From Actinostola sp. cb2023 (Eukaryota; Cnidaria; Anthozoa; Actiniaria; Actinostolidae), in assembly GCA_033675265.1 (NCBI GenBank), contig JAUJYZ010001087.1, positions 756,001-820,000 on the forward strand: a stretch of DNA of 64,000 nucleotides, written 5' to 3'. A program made the position numbers and the translations under genes. Of this stretch, positions 59,001-64,000 are shown piece after piece (the stretch's first letter is position 1; each line of letters starts with the position of its first letter). Under the pieces are notes generated by a model, which saw only the letters and a list, made by a program, of their open reading frames with translations, was not told where the DNA came from and did not search any database.

Positions 59001-62000
59001 TTGTAAAATCCATTCATTCCCTGATGATGGGCCAGAGGCCCGAAAGCTTGGATAATAAAAATCCATTTACGTGGAAGAAGCATCTTTTACAGTGAAATAA
59101 TATTAATAATGTTTAATATTTATAAACCGAATATTCTATATTGATATCATCAAATGCGCATAATAAAACGTGGGAGAATTTCAACAGGACTTTTAATTAT
59201 TTTCCAAGGTAATCCATGCAGCCAATAATGGTGCAATTGGAGTAATTCTATACGCAGACCCAGAAAATTTTGCGCAGGCAGGTACAGATAAGGTCTACCC
59301 TGACTACAATTGGTTACCGAGTACAGCGGTGCCACGTGGGAATGTAAAGATATCAAAAGGCGGTGGTGATTTGCTGACTCCTAATTATCCATCAATTGGT
59401 AAGAATGAATGTTGTTATGAATGTTGTTTGGAAACATTGACTGTTAACACACCATAGGTACATTACATACCATAGGTACATTACATACCATACCATAGGT
59501 ACATTACATACCATACCATAGGTACATTACATACCATACCATAGGTACATTACATACAATACCATAGGTACATTACATATCATGCCATAGGTATATTACA
59601 TACCATACCATAGGTACATTACATACCATAGGTACATTACATACCATAGGTACATTACATACCATACCATAGGTACATTACATACCATAGGTACATACAT
59701 ACCATACCATAGGTACATTACATACCATAGGTACATTACATACCATACAGGTACATTACATACCATAGGTACATTACATACATACCATAGGTACATTACA
59801 TACATACCATAGGTATATACCATACCATAGGTACATTACATACCATATAGGTACATTACATACCATACCATAGGTACATACCAGGTACATTACATACCAT
59901 AGGTACATTACCATACCATACCATACCATAGGTACATTACATACCATACCATAGGTACATTACATACCATACCATAGGTACATTACATACCATACCATAG
60001 GTACATTACATACCATACCATAGGTACATTACATACCATACCATAGGTACATTACATACCATACCATAGGTACATTACATACATTACATAGGTACATTAC
60101 ATACCATACCAGGTACATTACATTACATACCATACCATAGGTACATTACATACCATACCATACCATACCATAGGTACATTACATACCATACCATAGGTAC
60201 ATTACATAGGTACATTACATACCATACCATAGGTACATACATACATACCATACCATAGGTACATTACATACCATACCATAGGTACATTACATACCATACC
60301 ATAGGTACATTACATACCATACCATAGGTACATTACATTACATACATACCATAGGTACATTACATACCATACATTACATACCATACCATAGGTACATACA
60401 TACCATACCATACCATAGGTACATTACATACCATACCATAGGTACATTACATACCATACCATAGGTACATTACATACCATACCATAGGTACATTACATAC
60501 CATACCATAGGTACATTACATACCATACCATAGGTACATTACATACCATACCATAGGTACATTACATACCATACCATAGGTACATTACATACCATACCAT
60601 AGGTACATTACATTACATACATATACCATAGGTACATTACATACATACCATAGGTACATTACATACCATACCATAGGTACATTACATACATACCATACCA
60701 TAGGTACATTACATACCATACCATAGGTACATTACATACCATACCATAGGTACATTACATACATTACATACCATAGGTACATTACATACATACCATAGGT
60801 ACATTACATACCATACATACATTACATACATACATATTACATACATACCATAGGTACATTACATACCATACCATAGGTACATTACATTACATACCATACC
60901 ATAGGTACATTTACATACATACCATAGTACATTACATACCATACATACCATACCATACATACATACATACCATACCATAGTACATTACATACCATACATA
61001 CCATACCATAGGTACATACCATAGGTACATGACATATACCATAGGTACATTACATACCATAGGTACATACATACCATAGGTACATACATACCATAGGTAC
61101 ATTACATACCATACCATAGGTACATTACATACCATACCATAGGTACATTACATACCATACCATAGGTACATTACATACCATACCATAGGTACATTACATA
61201 CCATATTACATAGGTACATTACATACCATACCATAGGTACATTACATACCATACCATAGGTACATTACATACATAGGTACATTACCATAAGTACATTACA
61301 TACATAGGTACATACCATACCATAGGTACATTACATACCATACCATAGGTACATAGGTACATTACATACCATACCATAGGTACATTACATACATACCATA
61401 CCATAGGTACATTACATACCATACCATAGGTACATTACATACATTACATATACATTACATACCATACCATAGGTACATTACCATACCATAGGTACATTAC
61501 ACATACCATACCATACCATAGGTACATTACATATACCATACCATAGGTACATTACATACCATACCATAGGTACATTACATACCATACCATAGGTACATAC
61601 ATTACATACCATAGGTACATTACATACCATACCATAGGTACATACATACATACCATACCATAGGTACATTACATACATAGGTACACCATACAATACCATA
61701 GGTACATTACATACCATACCATAGGTACAGGTACATTACATACATACCATACCATAGTACATTACATACCATACATAGGTACATTACATACCATACCATA
61801 GGTACATTACATACCATACCATAGGTACATTACATACCATACCATAGGTACATTACATACCATACCATAGGTACATTACATACCATACATACATACCATA
61901 CCATAGGTACATTACATACCATACCATAGGTACATTACATACCATACCATAGGTACCATAGGTACATTACAGGTACATTACATACCATAGTACATTACAT

Positions 62001-63134
62001 ACCATACATACCATACCATAGGTACATTACATACATTACATACCATAGGTACATTACATACCATACCATAGGTACAGGTACATTACATACCATACCATAG
62101 GTACATTACCATAGGTACATAGGTACATACATACCATACCATACATTACATACCATACCATAGGTACATTACATACCATACCATAGGTACATTACATACA
62201 TACCATATACCATACCAGGTACATTACATACCATACCATAGGTACATTACATACCATAGGTACATTACATACAATACCATAGGTACATTACATACCATAC
62301 CATAGGTACATTACATACCATAGGTACATTACATACCATACCATAGGTACATTACATACAATACCATACATTACATACATTACAGGTACATTACATACAT
62401 ACATACATTACATACCATAGGTACATTACATACAATATCATAGGTACATTACATACCATACCATAGGTACATTACATACCATACCATAGGTACATTACAT
62501 ATCATGCCATAGGTACATTACATACAATACCATAGGTACATTACATCACTGGTTGATTCTCCCCTGACAGTACCTCTATACTGTGCGCAACTCCTCATAT
62601 AGTTAACGACTGTATTTATAATAATGAATTACATTATTTAAATATGAAAACAGTTATATGTCATTATCTATATTAGTTTGTTCATCAAAATAATTTCAAT
62701 ATCAATCCATCCTATCCACTTTAGAAGGTATATACCGTCTGCCGACTTCCGAGATCGAGAACCATCTGCCAAAGATACCAACATTTCCAATATCATACGG
62801 TGATGCCGAGCGTTTAATGAGGTAGTGTACTATGTGTACTACAAATGGATATATTTTACAACTTGTGTTTATGCTTGTCTCGCGAGTAATTAAGGGTTTT
62901 AGAGACAACAAGAGTTGCCACTGATGGATATATTTTACATTTTTATTTCTATGTGTTGCAGTACACTGACGGGAAAGCTTCCCAGGTTCTACTGGAAGGG
63001 TGGTCTACCTATCACTTATGGAATACAAACTGATGATAGTGATACCAGGGCAGTAACACTTACTGTCAATACAGAGCTGGTCAGAAGAGACATTTACAAT
63101 GTAATTGGCTATATACGAGGTCACGAGGAACCAG
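37779..63134 (+). CDS. NAALAD2: Glutamate carboxypeptidase II/NAALADase-like peptidase, six exons (partial; continues right)
   Basis: Exons 37779-38008, 44799-45081, 55109-55231, 59209-59398, 62725-62821 and 62962-63134 join with consistent phases (2,0,0,1,2,1). They encode a short cytoplasmic/basic part, one hydrophobic anchor (CLTFFILLTATTCMCVAG), the aminopeptidase-like start (YFTSTTHFAGSDECYQQA), the PA domain (GKIVMIRYGRGGRGMK; GAIGVILYADPENFAQ; DLLTPNYPSI) and the stretch LPRFYWKGGLPITYG ending DIYNVIGYIRG. This is the order of human FOLH1/NAALAD2, type II membrane M28 zinc peptidases that release glutamate from N-acetylaspartylglutamate or folate polyglutamates. The zinc-ligand exons lie beyond 64,000, so activity cannot be judged. 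The first exon is not seen. Which paralogue (FOLH1, NAALAD2, NAALADL1) is undetermined. Introns total over 24 kb and are mostly repeats. Confidence 0.85.
38009..38714. other. Intron; nothing recognised
   Basis: AT-rich with a short (AAT)n near 38,410-38,440. Confidence 0.5.
38715..41205. repeat. 18-bp polypurine minisatellite (GAATCAGAAGAGGAAGAT)n
   Basis: About 135 copies over 2.5 kb. Almost pure purine on the plus strand except for one TC and one T per unit, with 6-bp expansions of GAGGAA. It is intronic in the NAALADase-like gene, in sense orientation. Long translations (MNQKRK repeats, or Asp-Glu-Ser-rich in another frame) are by-products of the 18-bp period; none starts or splices like a gene. 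Confidence 0.95.
41580..41800 (+). pseudogene. Ty3/gypsy integrase zinc-finger fragment
   Basis: TTKNKVLQQLHEDHPGISRM and LLDVWCPGLDKDIGEIV match the HHCC zinc-finger region preceding Ty3/gypsy integrase cores. No other domain is attached, so it is a short relic unrelated in position to the larger element at 47,091. Confidence 0.65.
41801..42750. other. Intron; Penelope-type end relic
   Basis: TTGATAACGACG-loop-CGTCGAAACGTCG at 42,356-42,390 is the hairpin-GAAA arrangement seen at Penelope 3' ends. Otherwise AT-rich with TAAGTAACTAAG tandem words at 42,095-42,130. Confidence 0.45.
42356..42384 (+). ncRNA. Degenerate hammerhead-like motif
   Basis: CTTGATAA replaces the CTGATGA core, followed by hairpin CGACG-TGAAGCAG-CGTCG and AAAC. 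Probably a diverged copy; catalytic competence is unlikely. Confidence 0.25.
42751..43545. repeat. 71-bp minisatellite, about 11 copies
   Basis: Unit includes TACTATTGACAGTCTACCAC and ACATCACATATCACTCCATC followed by a (CTA/TTA)n microsatellite tail that varies in length. Intronic. Confidence 0.95.
43839..44628. mobile_element. 790-bp TIR element with perfect 9-bp target duplication
   Basis: ATTAGAGAC flanks both ends (43,830-43,838 and 44,629-44,637). Terminal inverted repeats of about 104 bp begin TAGTCCAGTCCCGGACTCAC and are almost identical (43,839-43,942 against 44,523-44,628). A 9-bp duplication with long TIRs is the Mutator-like (MULE) pattern; family assignment is inference. No transposase. 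It ends 170 bp before a NAALADase-like exon. Confidence 0.85.
44799..45081 (+). CDS. NAALAD2: NAALADase-like exon (peptidase lobe start)
   Basis: Acceptor ATATTCCAG; donor GTGAGC. Phase 2 in, phase 0 out. Encodes HFAGSDECYQQAVKVKEKWI, VEIKKYNVLLSIPGVPG and SENISLVSPPYSSFSPSG, which follow human GCPII residues about 65-150 in order. Confidence 0.85.
45103..46382. repeat. 32-bp minisatellite (TCATGAATAATGTCTATTAATTAGCCTACACA)n
   Basis: About 39 copies starting only 21 bp after a 5' splice site. Each unit carries TAATTA, the homeodomain core, so the array has about 40 clustered ATTA sites. A few units are shortened (45,215; 45,455-45,480). Confidence 0.95.
46383..47090. other. Intron with a possible relic promoter
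   Basis: TATAAAAGG at about 46,575 with a CTATAAATC word 95 bp later looks like an old LTR or promoter, without other support. A small palindrome TAACAAGACG/CGTCTTGTTA surrounds 47,000-47,040. Confidence 0.35.
47091..47241 (+). repeat. 5' LTR of Ty3/gypsy element
   Basis: 151 bp, TG...CA. Contains GTGACGTCAC followed by an extra ACGTCAC word that the 3' LTR lacks, and the CCATATATGG palindrome. Confidence 0.9.
47323..48335 (+). pseudogene. Ty3/gypsy gag, frameshifted
   Basis: ATG at 47,323 opens MSEETATSGETVLASTSSKG but stops at 47,458-47,460. The main frame then runs to 48,335 with the capsid region (GHNFKTWLAQFMQYINLV, KLSKRFDSGKSKEDYKLQL) and one CCHC zinc knuckle, CYACHGHGHYAREC, at 48,216-48,257. 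At least one frameshift separates start and body. Confidence 0.85.
48335..50211 (+). pseudogene. Ty3/gypsy protease and reverse transcriptase, frameshifted
   Basis: Protease active site LLDTGATVSVLSEETW lies in one frame ending at 48,559; its C-terminal half (TRLRIGDFDGYWDIIVARGL) continues in the next frame, so an indel lies near 48,550. Reverse transcriptase follows: DGSYRMCIDYRCLNKYTIKD, LDLASGYWQMKV, MPFGLTNGPASFQRLM, and the catalytic YIDD at 49,807-49,818, then FLGHVVLSQGIETDPEK. The frame breaks near 50,180, in front of RNase H. Confidence 0.9.
50174..50740 (+). pseudogene. Ty3/gypsy RNase H region, two frames
   Basis: FILDTDASQQLGIGAVLSEL gives the first RNase H Asp. A stop at about 50,378 breaks the frame, and the next frame resumes with LETLAIVTYIDHFRYYLLGR, VRTDHHSLRWLM and HINADAMSRKP. 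Confidence 0.85.
50887..51802 (+). pseudogene. Ty3/gypsy integrase with internal deletion
   Basis: HHCC zinc finger (HDGLAGAHMGQFKTLRKM, then EYCDNCLTCCKCK) and first catalytic Asp (HMDIVGPLPRTKKGNKYVL) are present up to CARVFVK. The sequence then jumps near 51,330 to QIENFHRTLKSMI in another frame. The segment that normally holds the second catalytic Asp (about 50 residues by family spacing) is missing, while the terminal Glu and the C-terminal domain (AYRSSVHSSTGHTPYELMFG) remain. Confidence 0.85.
51803..52452 (+). pseudogene. Ty3/gypsy pol C-terminal tail
   Basis: The GPY-like end (RKLDNTRRRTLVVHFNNLRL) and an acidic linker precede TRLRRPPDRYGEWILNS, in frames that overlap around 51,960. 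The final frame stops at 52,450-52,452. Confidence 0.7.
52548..52691 (+). repeat. 3' LTR of Ty3/gypsy element
   Basis: 144 bp, preceded by the purine tract at 52,534-52,544. Matches the 5' LTR except for the 7-bp indel and a G/A difference. Confidence 0.9.
52692..53401. other. Intron; nothing recognised
   Basis: A/C-rich at 53,100-53,320 with AACAAACAAA words; no gene or clear repeat unit. Confidence 0.4.
53411..54616. mobile_element. Foldback-like element: tandem-repeat arms, 9-bp target duplication
   Basis: TTCCGTGAC occurs exactly at both flanks (53,402-53,410 and 54,617-54,625). The ends GGCATAGAGTAGAACC and GGTTCTACTGTATGCC are inverted with one mismatch. Inside, the left arm has (GGACTC)n then GACTCAAAATCAGTAAAACC units; the right arm carries about ten units of the reverse complement TTTTACTGATTTTGAGTCCG. 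The centre (53,570-54,380) has no ORF. The 9-bp duplication suggests Mutator-like mobilisation; repeat arms resemble Foldback elements. Classification is inference. Confidence 0.8.
54626..55108. other. Intron before the PA-domain exon; MITE-like words
   Basis: TTTCGAAAACGCT occurs twice (54,834; 54,906) near GTGTGGACGGG words (54,880; 55,020), probably remains of a hAT-type MITE. Confidence 0.45.
55109..55231 (+). CDS. NAALAD2: NAALADase-like exon (PA domain, first half)
   Basis: Acceptor GCTATTTAG; 41 codons in phase 0; donor GTAAGT. Encodes GKLVYAYFGRSKDFDKLKEQ and GVNVTGKIVMIRYGRGGRGM plus K. The last 38 nt and the donor are the first unit of the 22-copy array that follows. Confidence 0.85.
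55194..56354 (+). repeat. 22-copy array of an exon end plus its 5' splice site
   Basis: Fifteen 55-bp units (A) and seven 48-bp units (B) in the order ABAABABAABAABABABAAAAA. Each begins TAATGATAAGATATGGACG and ends ATGAAAGTAAGT, the 3' end and donor of the overlapping PA-domain exon. A units end CCACTGTTCAG and B units end TTCAG, so every copy is preceded by an AG and followed by GTAAGT, forming a 38-nt exon-like cassette. If included in phase 0 the first codon is TAA. Confidence 0.95.
56355..56744. other. Intron with a probable MITE
   Basis: GAAATCGTTTCCAA is opposed by GAAACGATTTCC, with outer GATAAGTAATATACGTCAA/TTGACCAATGACGTATA-like pairing across about 56,445-56,640. Confidence 0.45.
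56751..57262. repeat. 16-bp minisatellite (GTGCTCATTCGTATAG)n
   Basis: About 32 nearly identical copies, differing at only a few positions (for example 56,959, 57,082, 57,135). The homogeneity suggests recent expansion. There are no unique spacers, so it is not a CRISPR array. Confidence 0.95.
57263..57656. other. Intron; short palindrome and T-rich tract
   Basis: GTGTTTCATCCGATAT/ATATCGGATGCAACAC pair at about 57,380-57,450 and a pyrimidine tract at 57,497-57,545. The lysine-rich reading of the opposite strand comes from this tract. Confidence 0.4.
57713..57737 (-). ncRNA. Hammerhead-like motif, inverted arm copy
   Basis: Minus strand: CTGATGA, T, GGGCC-AGA-GGCCC, GAAA. Same as the plus-strand copy at 59,021. 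Confidence 0.4.
58125..58883 (+). pseudogene. Penelope RT thumb and GIY-YIG endonuclease (truncated ORF)
   Basis: Open to 58,883. It begins at the arm boundary with NIDISIYRKPTHTDHYLHF (end of the reverse transcriptase), then a basic linker, then GIY-YIG domain: VVYQIPCEDCEAVYIGETGR, SLGTRKKEHMASV, and ends ALFNRDSGRIVPGNYIPLVD. Fingers and palm, including the YxDD box, are missing, so this copy cannot reverse transcribe. The open frame extends upstream to 57,930 only because it reads the antisense of the inverted arm. Endonuclease motifs look intact. Confidence 0.85.
59021..59045 (+). ncRNA. Hammerhead-like motif in Penelope 3' region
   Basis: CTGATGA, one T, perfect 5-bp stem GGGCC/GGCCC closed by AGA, then GAAA. 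Conserved core order of a hammerhead ribozyme, which Penelope-like elements are known to carry. The extra T next to stem II and an unclear stem III leave activity doubtful. Confidence 0.4.
59209..59398 (+). CDS. NAALAD2: NAALADase-like exon (PA domain, second half)
   Basis: Acceptor TTTTCCAAG (AAG, not CAG); donor GTAAGA. Phase 0 in, phase 1 out. Encodes VIHAANNGAIGVILYADPEN, then VYPDYNWLPSTAVPRGN and GGGDLLTPNYPSI. Continues the preceding PA exon directly. Confidence 0.85.
59455..62546. repeat. 3.1-kb minisatellite, about 23-bp unit (CATACCATAGGTACATTACATAC)n
   Basis: Roughly 130 copies, many with 4-10 bp insertions or deletions of CATAC and ACATT words. Starts 57 bp after a 5' splice site and fills the intron. 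Confidence 0.95.
62725..62821 (+). CDS. NAALAD2: NAALADase-like exon
   Basis: Acceptor CCACTTTAG; donor GTAGTG. Phase 1 in (G plus AA gives Glu), phase 2 out. Encodes GIYRLPTSEIENHLPKIPTF, PISYGDAERLM, matching the family PxxPIxYxDAxxLL region. Confidence 0.8.
62962..63134 (+). CDS. NAALAD2: NAALADase-like exon (start of catalytic region)
   Basis: Acceptor TGTGTTGCAG; donor GTAGGC. Phase 2 in (AG plus T gives Ser), phase 1 out. Encodes GKLPRFYWKGGLPITYGIQT and RRDIYNVIGYIRGHEEP, the strand just before the zinc-binding GGHRDS motif expected in the next exon. Confidence 0.85.
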
Positions 63135-63203
63135 GTAGGCACGCGACTAGTATAAGTATTACTAAGTATAAAAGTATCAAGCATACAGATCATGCAACAG
63201 TCC

Positions 63204-63615
63204 ACTTGCACTAAGAGGTCACGTGATCCTAACCGCCTTAAATCTAACAACAGTGTCAAAATGAACTCCAGAAATGGAAAGAGCAGCACGAAATTAGTAA
63301 AAGGGCGAAGTTTCAGCTCATAATGTCTGACGGGAGAAATGACATTAAAAATAAAATCGAACGTTTTCTAAGATTTTGTTTGGAAAATGCATTGGATGGC
63401 AAGAGCTTGCAATCCAGCACAATTTTCCATACGAATCCTAATAACATTTGCGATTATATTTTTAATGTCATTTCTCCTGTGTCAGATATTATAAGCTGAA
63501 ACTTCGCCCTTTTACTAATTTCGAGCTGCTCTTTTCATTTCTCATTTCTGGAGTTCATTTTGACACTGTTGTTAGATTTAAGGGTGTTAGGGTCACGTGA
63601 CCCCTTAGTGCAAGT
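63204..63615. mobile_element. 412-bp inverted-repeat element
   Basis: ACTTGCACTAAGAGGTCACG at the left is opposed by GTGACCCCTTAGTGCAAGT at the right. Arms pair for about 150 bp with few mismatches, around a 90-bp loop. It begins 70 bp after the last exon in the window. Confidence 0.75.
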
Positions 63616-63717
63616 CCCCTATTATAGCGCATTCCATTCAACAACAATTTCTGCTTGGTCAACGATCGTAACGATGAACTCGAAAATTACATGTTTTGTT
63701 CCACAGGCATTCAACTG

Positions 63718-63998
63718 CAGTGGAATCCCGATTTTTCGAACGTTTTATTACAAAGAAGTGACAAATCTGTCATCTGTTACTAAATCACTGTAAAAAATAT
63801 ATAAATTTACGTTTTGTTTGTACATAAAAATCTGTAAAAGAGTGTCATAATATTTTGTTTGCCTTCTACGTTGTTATAACACAATATACCCATCATTCTA
63901 GCGTAATTCGATGACACCTCCGATTTTTCGAATTTTCGATTTCTCGAAGTGATTTTTGTTTGTCTCCCTTGGAGGTTCGAAAAATCGGAATTCCACTA
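63718..63998. mobile_element. Pogo/Tigger-like MITE
   Basis: CAGTGGAATCCCGATTTTTC at the left is opposed by GAAAAATCGGAATTCCACTA at the right, ending two bases before the window edge. The ends resemble pogo/Tigger termini; the right-hand TA is present. Confidence 0.6.
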
Positions 63999-64000
63999 TA

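Larger units (their letters stand above)
57657..59101 (+). mobile_element. Penelope-like element, 5'-truncated, with 468-bp inverted terminal copies
   Basis: Left arm 57,657-58,124 and right arm 58,634-59,101 are near-identical inverted copies of the element's 3' end, both starting/ending ATTATTTCACTGTAAAAGAT. The central segment is read on the plus strand. Inverted pseudo-LTR arrangements are known in Penelope elements. Each arm carries a hammerhead-like motif (59,021-59,045 plus; 57,713-57,737 minus). It lies in the intron before the second PA-domain exon. Confidence 0.85.

Overview
The window is metazoan nuclear DNA: AT-rich, with GT-AG introns, very large repeat-filled introns, and a transposon mix (Ty3/gypsy, Penelope-like, PIF/Harbinger, hAT, many MITEs) typical of marine invertebrates. 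A cnidarian (stony coral or anemone) fits best, but this is inference; no RNA gene or taxon-diagnostic locus is visible. No tRNA, rRNA or CRISPR array was recognised.

Two host genes could be rebuilt exon by exon because splice phases and protein homology agree at every junction. (1) On the minus strand, from 13,433 off the left edge, lies the 5' part (nine exons) of a KASH5-like gene: paired degenerate EF-hands followed by coiled coil, the N-terminus of an outer-nuclear-membrane LINC-complex/dynein-adaptor protein. (2) On the plus strand, from 37,779 off the right edge, six exons encode the membrane anchor, PA (protease-associated) domain and the start of the peptidase domain of a glutamate carboxypeptidase II/NAALADase-like M28 peptidase; the zinc-binding exons lie beyond 64,000. 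Its introns hold six minisatellites, a decayed Ty3/gypsy element, a Penelope fragment and several inverted-repeat elements.

Between them (14-37 kb) lie a Harbinger transposase with a divergent Myb-like partner (16.1-19.1 kb), a cluster of inverted-repeat elements (19.6-20.8 kb), a terminal exon joining a protein-kinase C-lobe to a papain-like thiol-protease-like domain with one frameshift (22.0-22.9 kb), a dead hAT transposase (28.3-30.3 kb), a Penelope endonuclease remnant (30.7-31.2 kb) and a pair of large minisatellites in inverted orientation (32.7-37.3 kb).

The most unusual structures are: a 22-copy tandem array that reiterates the 3' end of a NAALADase exon together with its 5' splice site (55,194-56,354); foldback-like elements whose inverted arms are themselves tandem repeats (53,411-54,616 with a perfect 9-bp target duplication; 32.7-37.3 kb); hammerhead-ribozyme-like CTGAYGA-hairpin-GAAA motifs at Penelope ends; and the kinase/thiol-protease gene. 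All homology statements rest on motif recognition by eye, not on a database search.
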